From: DYEP01 sp040755615
GTDB taxonomy: Bacteria > Bacillota > Sulfobacillia > DUSP01 > DYEP01
Length of the DNA stretch: 62,041 nucleotides
Assembly (NCBI GenBank): GCA_040755615.1
Contig: JBFMAL010000015.1
Coordinates: 1-62,041 of the forward strand
Direction of reading: 5' to 3'
Shown piece after piece: positions 1-8,050 of the stretch (positions are counted from its first letter, which is position 1; each line of letters begins with the position of its first letter). The position numbers and the translations under genes are program-made. The notes below the pieces were generated by a model. That model saw nothing but the letters and a program-made list of their open reading frames with translations, ran no database searches and was not told where the DNA came from.

Positions 1-417
1 CCAAGCAATTAACCGATATTTTAGCTACACCATCTCTAGCATCCAGCAATCACGATCAATGCTTCGTCATAGCCTTCGAATACATCACCGCTCTATACTA
101 CCCTCCAAAGCTACCCCTATGGGGTACACTTTTCGAGCGGACTCCTAGAAGGCCTTTCGTACGCATCGATATTACTTCCTTCCCACTTTTCCCATGGATG
201 GCTGCACCTATGCTGAAATTCTTTTATCTGGCAAAACCCCGGACAGCATGGTGCCTCCCGGGTGCAAAAACTTCACCCGCGATAATCAAACTCTCGTGAG
301 CACACGCCCCCAGTCAGAGCCTACCAAGCAGTCAGGTGGAATTAGCAGCTGGGTGTACTGAATATAATGAACAGAATTGGTTCTCCATATGGCAACAGCT
401 GCAAGGAGGCGATGCCG
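1..417. other. Gene-free left edge
   Basis: I see no convincing gene, RNA or repeat here. All frames are interrupted on both strands and no clear sigma-A promoter could be placed for the downstream peptidase gene. The stretch may contain the leader of that gene. Confidence 0.4.
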
Positions 418-1371
418 GTGCCGGACACACAAACCACACCTGCAAGCCTCAGGCTACTATTGTGCTGGATGGGACTTTGCCTTTTTTTCGGTGGTTTTTT
501 GTCCGCGGCAGCAAGAAGTAGAGCCAATCTGCGTGGACCTGCTGAAGAAAGCTTCATGAGGAGCACAGCTACGTTTCAGCACTCCATCGGGGGGTCATAT
601 CTGTCGCGGGGAAAAGCTGAACAGCTTCTAGATTCAGAAACACTCCTTGGCCTTGGAGTCGGAGGACCGGTAGACAGAAGCTCGCTCGAAACAGGCCACC
701 ACGCCAAGCACGTTACTACACAGGGCGCAGTTTTCGCTGCAAGATCTTACGGGATGGTACCTCAGGAGATCGATGGACTGGCGGGCCTTGCTTATACTGA
801 ACGTGCCTTGGGAGCTGCGGACATACCATTGACGCACCGCGTCATGAGGGGTGATACCCTGACTTCAATTGCGGAAAGATATGGGGTATCAGTAAAAAGT
901 CTTGCGGAAGCTAACGGAATAACGCGACCTGATTATCTTGAACAGGGCAAAACACTCCTCATCCCGCTTACGTCCGTATCCGTCAGTAAGAACTCTGCGT
1001 CCTCACCAGGCTTAATCTGGCCGCTGTCCGGACCGATCACGTCTCCTTTTGGGATCCGGTGGGGAAAACTGCACGAGGGCATAGATATCGGTGGTGTGCT
1101 CGGCCAAAACGTGGTCTCCCCCAGGGACGGGGTTGTCGTCTTTTCAGGCTGGAAAGCCGGCTACGGTATCACCGTTGTCATCGAGCACGAGGGGAATGTC
1201 CGGACAGTGTACGCACACCTGTCAAGGACCCTGGTAAGCCAGGGAAAGCGCGTAGTGCAGGGCGAGATTATCGGGAAGGTCGGAACTACGGGGAATTCTA
1301 CGGGACCTCATCTCCATTTTGAACTCCACGTCAATAACCAGCCCGTCAACCCTTTGAACTGGTTGCCCTAG
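418..1371 (+). CDS. Exported LysM / M23 family endopeptidase
   Basis: Predicted cell-wall hydrolase, 317 aa, acting outside the membrane on peptidoglycan cross-links. A hydrophobic segment (LRLLLCWMGLCLFFGGFL) near the N-terminus is a signal peptide or anchor. A LysM peptidoglycan-binding repeat follows mid-protein (VMRGDTLTSIAERYGVS), and the C-terminal third is an M23 (lysostaphin/LytM) domain with the zinc ligands in HEGIDIG and HLHFEL. Start choice: AAGGAGG at 403-409 sits 8 nt before the GTG at 418; an in-frame ATG at 412 is only 2 nt from it, and an ATG at 367 lacks a good ribosome site. It is monocistronic and reads against the replication direction of this arm. The substrate bond and any sporulation role cannot be told from sequence. 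Confidence 0.9.
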   Translation: MPDTQTTPASLRLLLCWMGLCLFFGGFLSAAARSRANLRGPAEESFMRSTATFQHSIGGSYLSRGKAEQLLDSETLLGLGVGGPVDRSSLETGHHAKHVTTQGAVFAARSYGMVPQEIDGLAGLAYTERALGAADIPLTHRVMRGDTLTSIAERYGVSVKSLAEANGITRPDYLEQGKTLLIPLTSVSVSKNSASSPGLIWPLSGPITSPFGIRWGKLHEGIDIGGVLGQNVVSPRDGVVVFSGWKAGYGITVVIEHEGNVRTVYAHLSRTLVSQGKRVVQGEIIGKVGTTGNSTGPHLHFELHVNNQPVNPLNWLP

Positions 1372-1560
1372 GTAGCTGCACAAACTTGCTGCAGTGTCCG
1401 GCAGAAGGTATAAGAAAGGTGAGCAGAGGTAGAGGCCAAGAGAAAGAAATGAAGGAGGAAGGGCCACCTGCACCAAGCAGTAATGCAGAAGTCATTACCA
1501 TAAATACGTACCCCTTGGTGAAGGTTATGGCAATCAGCTACTGGATTCCAGGCCGCTCGG

Positions 1561-1773
1561 CACCCAAAGGTAGAGCGTTGCGAGAGGACTGAGGAGCGTG
1601 AGATGCGGGCGGGAGTAAATGGGGGATCACGCAAGGTGTGGGGATTAATGCAGGGATTCTGTGGCACGGAGTTCTCCTACTGTATCATATCAGAGTTGTG
1701 CAGGGATCTTGACGTGAGCATGGTCAGGTGGATTAAGATGAGACTCCAAGAGTACCCGTTTATCCGGGTGTGA
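1561..1773 (+). pseudogene. Decayed IS256/Mutator-type transposase fragment
   Basis: About 70 codons stay open in one frame to a TGA at 1771-1773. They contain pieces typical of IS256-family transposases in the right order but with most of the protein deleted: CERTEERE (compare the family's ERTDER motif), then CGTEFS, then SELCRDLD and LQEYPFIRV (compare the family's EYPFVFVDA). No full catalytic core is present. The rest of 1372-2060 holds no gene I can support. The family assignment comes from memory of the consensus, not a search. Confidence 0.5.
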
Positions 1774-2062
1774 GAGGGCAGCCATGTGAGGCCCTCGAGT
1801 GTTCTCCCCCGGTATTAGCCGTGAAGGCGACCGAGGGATCTTGAACCCGGGGAAAACGTTGGCGTCACTCGAGCAGCTAACCTTTCCCGTCCGCCACGAT
1901 CTCGCCGGGAATTCCTCCCGGCATTTGACTTTTAGTCAAACGTTCGCGAAGGAGATGGCATATCCTGGCATTTGCCTGCGTTTTTGGTTCTATATCCACT
2001 TTTCGGGCTCTGTGAGTCTCGCGGTTCCATCTATTTCCACGGTACTGCGCATAAATGACTAT

Positions 2063-2081
2063 GACCGCCTTTCCGGCGGTC
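2063..2081 (-). terminator. Hairpin downstream of the tRNA-Gly/tRNA-Thr pair
   Basis: GACCGCC and GGCGGTC form a perfect 7-bp stem with a 5-nt loop just beyond the tRNA-Thr 3' end on the minus strand. The following bases are only moderately T-rich, so it may be a weak terminator or a processing signal. Confidence 0.45.
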
Positions 2082-2097
2082 GTCTGTGGGCTTATGA

Positions 2098-2172
2098 TGG
2101 AGCCGATGATGGGATTCGAACCCATGACCTGCTGATTACGAATCAGCCGCTCCACCACTGAGCTACATCGGC
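2098..2172 (-). tRNA. tRNA-Thr (anticodon CGT)
   Basis: Cloverleaf on the minus strand. The acceptor GCCGATG pairs with CATCGGC; the anticodon loop is TTCGTAA within stem GCTGA/TCAGC; the T arm has the standard TTCGAAT loop; the discriminator is T followed by an encoded CCA. It reads ACG codons. It is the second gene of a two-tRNA unit behind tRNA-Gly(CCC), 43 bp downstream of it. Confidence 0.95.
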
Positions 2173-2215
2173 TTGAATTAAAAAAGCGCCAAATGACGCT
2201 AGTTGTGCTCTGGAA

Positions 2216-2290
2216 TGGAGCGAGAGACGGGATTCGAACCCGCGACCTTCGGCTTGGGAAGCCGACATTCTACCGCTGAACTACTCTCGC
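2216..2290 (-). tRNA. tRNA-Gly (anticodon CCC)
   Basis: Minus-strand cloverleaf. The acceptor GCGAGAG pairs with CTCTCGC; the anticodon loop is TTCCCAA inside stem TCGGC/GCCGA; the T loop is TTCGAAT; the discriminator is T with an encoded CCA. It decodes GGG. It is first in the unit and follows a strong consensus promoter 25 bp upstream. Confidence 0.95.
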
Positions 2291-2314
2291 ATCCGTGTGC
2301 ATTCGCGCGTTTTA

Positions 2315-2343
2315 ATTATAGTACGAAACTTGCAGATAGTCAA
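2315..2343 (-). promoter_or_regulatory. Sigma-A promoter for tRNA-Gly/tRNA-Thr
   Basis: On the minus strand TTGACT (2343-2338) and TATAAT (2320-2315) are separated by exactly 17 bp. The mature tRNA-Gly 5' end at 2290 lies a short leader downstream. Confidence 0.8.
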
Positions 2344-2374
2344 AGGTGAGTTTTTTACGGTTCCGTGCCAAGAT

Positions 2375-2400
2375 ATAGTAGGTGAAAATAGTAGGTGAAA
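2375..2400. repeat. Perfect 13-bp tandem duplication
   Basis: ATAGTAGGTGAAA occurs twice in immediate succession (2375-2387 and 2388-2400), just upstream of the tRNA promoter on its far side. Function unknown. Confidence 0.8.
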
Positions 2401-3147
2401 GCTCATTGCCCCACGGTGTATGCACACACATGCACAAAAAGTTCGACAGCAACTGAGTTTTGAATCTGCCCGCATTCTTTCAAGACGTATTTGACCAGCG
2501 ACAGTTCCTTTGGCAATGCTAAACAGGCAGACCTTCACGAAGTACCAACTTTCCCTGAAGCGAGCTGAACACTCAGCTCCCGGGTTGCGCCGACCCTCGT
2601 GTCCTTTTCTAACCTGGAACACCCGGACTCAGATCTTTCGTCTGGGGCCGGGAAGCGCCGGGCCCCACCATTGCCGGAAGAACGGAGTGACGCCCGAACG
2701 CTTTTCTCGTACGAGAGCGTTGCAGTCCCGACGCTTCGCTCGGTAGCAAGCACATAGCCTGTATCCGGGATGCCGGGTACGTTGTGCCTGGCCATATCCC
2801 CTATGTATATGCCTATATATAGATTATTGCCACCGTGTATGTCAACGTCATCCAAAATGAGATTTCAAAGAGTGATATCTCCGTTTTCCTGTAAAGATGA
2901 ATGGGTTCTGTGTTGCGCACCGACAGAAAAAGTTTCGCGGTTATTCTTCCTCTGGCGTAGTCTCCGGGTCAAGATCAGAGTTCAGCTCCAGCGCATCGGC
3001 AGGTCGTGGATGTAAGTAGGCGTATGCAGACTGCACGTAAGGACGTCCCTGGCATCAGATGTGTACCGGGTCCTGGGGTAGCGGGGCCTCTACATACCTG
3101 CGCGCAGATGACGCGAATGGATTTAGCCGTTGTAGGCAGGATACCAT
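2401..3147. other. Intergenic stretch without a recognisable gene
   Basis: No recognised protein is encoded. A 106-codon minus-strand frame (2855-2535) is open but matches no family I know. Two inverted repeats are visible: TGGGGCC/GGCCCCA at 2643-2667, and AACGCT/AGCGTT at 2697-2721 enclosing the palindrome CTCGTACGAG. They could be remnants of an element or of a structured RNA. Confidence 0.35.
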
Positions 3148-3177
3148 TTGAACGTGTGGAACTAGCATGAGTAGAAT
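3148..3177 (+). promoter_or_regulatory. Candidate promoter for the HutP-like gene
   Basis: TTGAAC (3148-3153) and TAGAAT (3172-3177) with an 18-bp spacer, ending 20 bp before the ATG at 3198. The resulting leader would be very short. Confidence 0.4.
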
Positions 3178-3197
3178 AGTCAAGGCAGGTGCTGTCA

Positions 3198-3629
3198 ATG
3201 GGGAGAGGTGAAAGCCTTGAGGCGGCAAGAGCTGCCATACAGATAGCGCTCAGTAGGACCCGTGAGGAAGAGAGTGCGATCAAGGCGGAACTGGATGCCG
3301 CAGGCATCCGAGCAGCCGCGGCAGATATTGGCGGAGACTTCATGAATTCAGTCAAGGTAGCGGTTGAGCGGTCGCTCGTTGCAGCCAAGCGCGAAGGGGT
3401 TATTAAACCGGTTCATACTCATGAGGGCGCCGTTGCAGGCGCTGCCAGGGAGGCCATGACACAAATTCTTCCCAAGGCATTTGGACTGAACGTGGGGGGA
3501 AAGCTCGGGATCGCGCGCAAAAACGAGCACATCATCGTAGCGGTGTTCTTCGCTGTCGGCCTTGTGCACTTAAATGAGGTTGCCATCGGTCTCGGTCACA
3601 GGGCCATCCCCCTTGTTGATACAGAATGA
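3198..3629 (+). CDS. HutP-family RNA-binding regulator
   Basis: Small protein of 143 aa that matches the HutP family over its C-terminal half: a GVIKPVHTHEGAVAGAAREA segment carrying the family's histidines, then GLNVGGKLGIAR and the closing HLNEVAIGLGHRAIP. Bacillus HutP is a hexameric, Mg- and histidine-dependent antiterminator of the histidine-utilisation operon. No hut genes are visible here, so the target RNA and ligand are unknown. The ATG at 3198 is preferred, with AAGGCAGG at 3182-3189; a GTG at 3189 is possible. It is a single gene, transcribed against the arm's replication direction, and its 3' end touches a transposase remnant on the other strand. Confidence 0.8.
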   Translation: MGRGESLEAARAAIQIALSRTREEESAIKAELDAAGIRAAAADIGGDFMNSVKVAVERSLVAAKREGVIKPVHTHEGAVAGAAREAMTQILPKAFGLNVGGKLGIARKNEHIIVAVFFAVGLVHLNEVAIGLGHRAIPLVDTE

Positions 3630-3820
3630 ACCCCTGGCGGCAGAGTTTTGGGTCTCCTCCCTCGAAAACAAAGAGCAAGCGACTGCAGTCCCAGATCTTG
3701 GATCTCTACCTTGAATCCGATAGTCTCAAGCCTCTTTTTGAGCCTTCTTGCAACCGCTTGCCGGTCTATCTGGTCGAAGTAGTCCGGCCCCAGGTCCTGA
3801 TAACGTTCGCCAGTGCTCAC
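3596..3820 (-). pseudogene. C-terminal remnant of a transposase
   Basis: A minus-strand frame carries a segment (RYQDLGPDYFDQID followed by ARRLKKRLETIGFKVEI) that resembles the C-terminus of common insertion-sequence transposases, where a DLG-x-DY/F core is followed by a basic helix and a final beta strand. Nothing upstream on that strand preserves the catalytic domain, and the end overlaps the HutP-like gene by 34 bp. The IS family cannot be fixed. The remaining 3821-3960 shows no gene. Confidence 0.45.
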
Positions 3821-3961
3821 GGCACCAGTGAGTAACCGACCTCCTTGCGCTTGCGCTACTTTTGTATCTACTGTACCACGACACTGTTTTCATGGTCGGT
3901 GGCGACGATGAATCGTCATGAGGGACTCCCCTGTCTTGATGGTGATCTAATCTGTACAAGA

Positions 3962-3983
3962 AGAGGACGGCCTTCCGCCCTCT
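3962..3983 (-). terminator. Terminator hairpin after purA
   Basis: On the minus strand a 9-bp stem (AGAGGGCGG with CCGTCCTCT, one G-T pair) closes on a 4-nt loop and is followed by a short pyrimidine-rich CTTCTT. It lies 40 bp beyond the purA stop and marks the end of the long leftward gene run. Confidence 0.6.
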
Positions 3984-4023
3984 CCATGGCGATACGCGCT
4001 TTTTAGTCTTGCAGCGCTTCGAT

Positions 4024-5307
4024 CTAAAAGATATCCTGCAATCTTATGGTCTGAGCACGTTCTCTCCCGAGACTGATCAGGTGGACTGGACACCTGCATA
4101 GCTCGCCTATACGCTGAACGTAGTTCCTGGCGGCTTCCGGCAGATCTTCAAACCTCGTACACCCTGAGATATCGTCTTCCCAGCCTGGCAGGACCTCAAA
4201 CACAGGTTCGCATTCCTGGAGGATCTTGAGACTCGCAGGGAAGTTTTGAAGAACCTTCCCGTTGTAGCGATACTCCCTGCATATTTTGACCTCTTTCAAC
4301 CCTCCAAGCGTATCCAGCCTGGTGACAGCCAGGCCTGTCAGACCACTGACCCGGACTGCGTGCCGTATGATGGCTGTATCAAGCCATCCGCACCTTCTCG
4401 GTCTTCCTGTGGTGGTTCCATACTCATGTCCCTTTTCCCGGATCCAATCGCCCACTTCGTCAAAGAGTTCCGTGGGGAAAGGGCCGTCTCCCACTCTGGA
4501 CGTGTACGCTTTTGCGACACCGATCACCTTGTCTATTTTGGTCGGACCCACGCCCGCGCCGATGCACGCACCACCGGCCACAGGGTGAGAAGAGGTAACG
4601 AACGGATATGTCCCGTGGTCGATATCAAGTAGAGTACCCTGAGCGCCTTCGAACAGCACATTCTCGCCGCGATCCAGCGCCTCATTGATCACTACTGACG
4701 TATCCGTTACGTATCTGGCGATCCTGGAGGCGTACTCCTTGAACTGCTCCAGCAGTTCCCGGGCGTCGGGGCATTCGACCCCGTACACCCTGCGCAGCAT
4801 GGCGGACTTGTTGGCAACCGCTCGTTCAAGTAACTGAGTAAATTCGTCCCAGTCCAGAAGGTGGTGTACCCGTATCCCTGCCCTGGCGGACTTATCCATA
4901 TATGCCGGGCCTATGCCTCTTCTCGTGGTCCCGATCTTGCCCTCGCCTCGTGACTCCTCTTCCGCTGCATCGAGCATCTTGTGATATGGAAACAGCAGTT
5001 GGGCCCTGTCGCTGATGAGGAGATTGTCACAGCTTTTGCCTCGGGACCTCAGGTAATCGATCTCTTTAATCAGTACTTCCGGGTCTAGTACAACGCCGTT
5101 GCCGATCACGCACACCTTGTCTTCATAAAGAATCCCCGAGGGAATCAGGTGCAGTTTGTACTCCTGCCCATCCACCACAACAGTGTGTCCTGCATTGCTG
5201 CCCCCCTGGTATCTCACTATCATGTTGGCCTGCATTGCAAGGTAATCCGTAACCTTGCCCTTACCTTCGTCGCCCCATTGTGCTCCTACCACAACTACTC
5301 CCGACAA
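4024..5307 (-). CDS. purA: Adenylosuccinate synthetase
   Basis: Cytoplasmic enzyme of AMP synthesis: IMP + aspartate + GTP gives adenylosuccinate + GDP + phosphate. The 427-aa length is standard. The GTP/catalytic loop GAQWGDEGKGK at residues 8-18 holds catalytic Asp13, and His41 lies in SNAGHT; the conserved VGARR-type arginine region and GTTTGRPRRCGWLD are also present. It is complete, 16 bp downstream of the FAD dehydrogenase gene and last in the leftward run before a terminator. The proximity of purA to dnaB and rplI near the origin is common in Firmicutes. Confidence 0.98.
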   Translation of the reverse strand: MSGVVVVGAQWGDEGKGKVTDYLAMQANMIVRYQGGSNAGHTVVVDGQEYKLHLIPSGILYEDKVCVIGNGVVLDPEVLIKEIDYLRSRGKSCDNLLISDRAQLLFPYHKMLDAAEEESRGEGKIGTTRRGIGPAYMDKSARAGIRVHHLLDWDEFTQLLERAVANKSAMLRRVYGVECPDARELLEQFKEYASRIARYVTDTSVVINEALDRGENVLFEGAQGTLLDIDHGTYPFVTSSHPVAGGACIGAGVGPTKIDKVIGVAKAYTSRVGDGPFPTELFDEVGDWIREKGHEYGTTTGRPRRCGWLDTAIIRHAVRVSGLTGLAVTRLDTLGGLKEVKICREYRYNGKVLQNFPASLKILQECEPVFEVLPGWEDDISGCTRFEDLPEAARNYVQRIGELCRCPVHLISLGRERAQTIRLQDIF

Positions 5308-5323
5308 CTCAAACGGCCTCCCT

Positions 5324-6700
5324 TTATCGGACCCGCTTCAAGATTTGTCTTGCCACATGAACTCCGGATGCAGAAGCCTGTGCGAGTCCTCTTGTAATCC
5401 CGGCTCCGTCCCCCGCCACAAACAAATTCTTGATTCGCGTCTCAAGTTCCGAATTTACTTCAAGTCGTGACGAGTAAAACTTGACCTCAACCCCGTAAAG
5501 GAGTGTAGACCTGTTGTAAACGCCGGGGGCAATTTTATCGAGCGCCTCCAGCATCTCCAGTATATTAATGAGATGGCGGTACGGTAGCACCAAACTCAGA
5601 TCGCCGGGAGTCGCCTCAGGCATAGTAGGCCTGACCATGCCCTTCTGGATCCGCTTTTCAGTCGACCTGCGCCCAGATAGGAGATCCCCGAGGCGCTGTA
5701 CCAGTACGCCTCCACCCAGCATGTTGGCCAGGCTCGCAATATACTTGCCGTAAGCAATGGGTTCCTTGAACGGTTCCGTGAATGTCTTTGAGACTAGTAT
5801 GGCAAAGTTAGTGTTCTCCGTCTTCTTGCCTTCGAAGCTATGTCCGTTGACCGTGATCAATCCTGCGTTGTTCTCCATCACTACCTCACCGTGAGGGCAC
5901 ATGCAGAAGGTCCGTATGGGGTCATCGAACGCCTTGGAATAGTAAATCAGCTTCGACTCATAGATAGGCTCAGTGAGGTGTTCCATTACCACGGCAGGTA
6001 GCTCAACCCTGACGCCGATGTCGACCGGGTTATTAGCCAGTTTTAAGTTCAGCTGCCTGGCCTGGCTGGTGAACCACTCGGCGCCCTCTCGTCCCGGCGC
6101 GGCCACAATATACCTGGCCCTGATTTCTTCACCCCGTGCCGTAACAACCGAAAGCGCCGTATCGTCTCTTGCCACTATGGTGGCTACAGGAGTTCTTGTT
6201 CGTACCTCCACCTTGCCCTCTAGGTAGTCGCGCATGTTCTTCAGGATCCTCGCGCAGTTTTCCGTACCCAGATGCCTGATCTGTGCCGGTACCAGGTCGA
6301 GTCCTGCGGTGGCAGCCTTTTTCTTAAGCTCTCTTATGACCGCCTCATCCGTTCCGTAGACTACGTTCGTAGCCCCAAACCTTACATATGTCCGGTCGAC
6401 GTAAAATATCAAGTCATCCACCAGGTGCCTGGGTACATACTGGTGGAGAAAGCCGCCGAATTCGGATGTGAGCGTGACCTTGCCGTCACTGAAGGCACCA
6501 GCGCCACCCCACCCGCTCACCACAAAACAGGGAGAGCAGTGCAGGCAACCTGTGGCCCTCTCGACGCGCGGGCATACCCGCTTTTCTACCTCTTCACCCT
6601 TCTCCAGCATGACGACTTTCAGATCCGGTCGGTTGTCAACGAGTTCCAGGGCCGTAAAGATACCTGCAGGACCCGCACCGATTATAGCCACGTCATACAC
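5324..6700 (-). CDS. FAD-dependent dehydrogenase (COG2509-like)
   Basis: Predicted flavoprotein of 458 aa. An N-terminal Rossmann motif (VAIIGAGPAGIF, residues 4-15) binds FAD and a second dinucleotide-contacting motif near the C-terminus reads NLFVAGDGAGITRG. Between them lies a cysteine-rich segment (CPRVERATGCLHCSPC, about residues 43-58) followed by GWGGAGAFSDGK, characteristic of this uncharacterised family. Substrate and electron partner are unknown; the four cysteines could bind a metal or FeS cluster, which is inference. It lies 6 bp after dnaB and 16 bp before purA, so it is probably cotranscribed with both. Confidence 0.85.
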   Translation of the reverse strand: MYDVAIIGAGPAGIFTALELVDNRPDLKVVMLEKGEEVEKRVCPRVERATGCLHCSPCFVVSGWGGAGAFSDGKVTLTSEFGGFLHQYVPRHLVDDLIFYVDRTYVRFGATNVVYGTDEAVIRELKKKAATAGLDLVPAQIRHLGTENCARILKNMRDYLEGKVEVRTRTPVATIVARDDTALSVVTARGEEIRARYIVAAPGREGAEWFTSQARQLNLKLANNPVDIGVRVELPAVVMEHLTEPIYESKLIYYSKAFDDPIRTFCMCPHGEVVMENNAGLITVNGHSFEGKKTENTNFAILVSKTFTEPFKEPIAYGKYIASLANMLGGGVLVQRLGDLLSGRRSTEKRIQKGMVRPTMPEATPGDLSLVLPYRHLINILEMLEALDKIAPGVYNRSTLLYGVEVKFYSSRLEVNSELETRIKNLFVAGDGAGITRGLAQASASGVHVARQILKRVR

Positions 6701-6706
6701 TGCCTG

Positions 6707-8047
6707 CTACCCTCCTTCCACCCTGCGGCGTTCGAGGGTGGCGAACCTTCCGCTCTCTTTCAGAAACGCCAGTTCAACAGTTCCTGTGGGGCCGTTCCGC
6801 TGTTTGGCGATAATAATCTCGGCGATGTTTCGCTTTTCCGACTCCCGGTTATAGTATTCGTCTCTGTAGATAAACGCAACCACATCAGCGTCCTGTTCTA
6901 TGGCGCCTGATTCTCTCAGGTCGGAAAGCAGCGGGCGTTTATCCACCCTGGACTCCACCGCGCGGGACAGCTGCGAAGCAGCGATGATCGGGACCTTGAG
7001 TTCCCGTGCCAGTGCCTTTAAGGACCTTGAGATCTCGGAGATCTCCTGCTGGCGGCTTTCCACCCGCCCTTTCATTTGCATGAGCTGGAGATAGTCAATC
7101 ACCACCAAACCCAGGTCATGCTCGGCCTTGATCCTCCTTGATTTCGCCCTCACCTCCATCACTGACAGGTTCGGCGTGTCATCAATGAAGACGGGGGCTT
7201 CGCTCAGCTGGCCGAATGCGCGGGAAAGACGGCCCCAGTCCCCCTCCTGCAGATATCCGGTGCGCAGTCTCTGGCTGTCCACACCTGCTTCCATACAGAG
7301 GAGTCTTTGAGCCATCTGCTCTTTGGACATCTCAAGGGAAAAGATCACTACAGGCACCCCTCGGAGCACGGCGGCGTTCCTTGCGATGTTAAGACACAAC
7401 ATGGTCTTTCCCATTGAAGGCCTGGCCGCGATCACGATCAGGTCCGACTTCTGCAAACCCGAGGTCAGCATGTCAATTTCCTTGAACCCTGTTGGAATGC
7501 CCGTGATTCCTTCCTTATTCGTATATATTGACTCAATATGCTCAAAAGCTTCAACCAGCACGTCCTTTATGGAGTGATAACCCTGGCTGCTTCGCCGCTT
7601 GGAAATGCGGAAGACCATCTGTTCGGCTTGATCAAGCACCTCTTCGGGTTCTTGCTGGGCTTCATAGCCCATCCGGACTATCTCGGTTCCGGCCGAAATG
7701 AGCCTTCTCAGTACGGCCTTTTCCTCCACGATGCGTGCATAGTACTCGATGTTGGCTGCCGTCGGCACCATATTTGCCAGTGCAGCGAGCGCCGGAATGT
7801 CGCCTACCGCCTCAATCTTGCCGAGCTGCCTCAGCCGTTCCGAGACCGTAATGAGGTCAACGGCCTCGCCGCGCTCAAATACGTCTACGATGGCATCAAA
7901 GATGATCCGGTGCGCCTCCCTGTAAAAATCATCTGCGCTCAGGATCTCACAGGCCTTTAAGATCGCTTCTTTTTCGATGAGCATCGACCCGAGGACAGAC
8001 TGTTCCGCCTCAAGATTCTGCGGAGGTAGACGTTCGGTTGTGTTCAC
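6707..8047 (-). CDS. dnaB: Replicative DNA helicase DnaB
   Basis: Hexameric 5'-3' helicase that unwinds DNA at the replication fork and recruits primase. The 446-aa protein has the N-terminal DnaB domain (about 1-110), a linker helix, and a RecA-like ATPase with Walker A ARPSMGKT at 208-215 and Walker B LGLVVIDYLQ at 312-321. No intein or insertion is seen. It follows lonC by 3 bp and precedes the FAD dehydrogenase by 6 bp. The rplI-lonC-dnaB order is a recurring clostridial arrangement. The loader is not obvious here; a DciA-like DUF721 protein is encoded on the other side of the origin. Confidence 0.98.
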   Translation of the reverse strand: MNTTERLPPQNLEAEQSVLGSMLIEKEAILKACEILSADDFYREAHRIIFDAIVDVFERGEAVDLITVSERLRQLGKIEAVGDIPALAALANMVPTAANIEYYARIVEEKAVLRRLISAGTEIVRMGYEAQQEPEEVLDQAEQMVFRISKRRSSQGYHSIKDVLVEAFEHIESIYTNKEGITGIPTGFKEIDMLTSGLQKSDLIVIAARPSMGKTMLCLNIARNAAVLRGVPVVIFSLEMSKEQMAQRLLCMEAGVDSQRLRTGYLQEGDWGRLSRAFGQLSEAPVFIDDTPNLSVMEVRAKSRRIKAEHDLGLVVIDYLQLMQMKGRVESRQQEISEISRSLKALARELKVPIIAASQLSRAVESRVDKRPLLSDLRESGAIEQDADVVAFIYRDEYYNRESEKRNIAEIIIAKQRNGPTGTVELAFLKESGRFATLERRRVEGG

Positions 8048-8050
8048 AAG

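Noticed and set aside
1799..2161. 120-codon + frame over the tRNA-Thr gene
   Set aside because: It runs antisense through a clear tRNA and has no recognisable domain or ribosome site.
2535..2855. 106-codon minus-strand frame as a small gene
   Set aside because: No family resemblance and no good ribosome binding site; reported only as part of the gap.
6272..6910. 212-codon + frame opposite the FAD dehydrogenase and dnaB
   Set aside because: Antisense shadow; composition is not protein-like and it crosses two genes.
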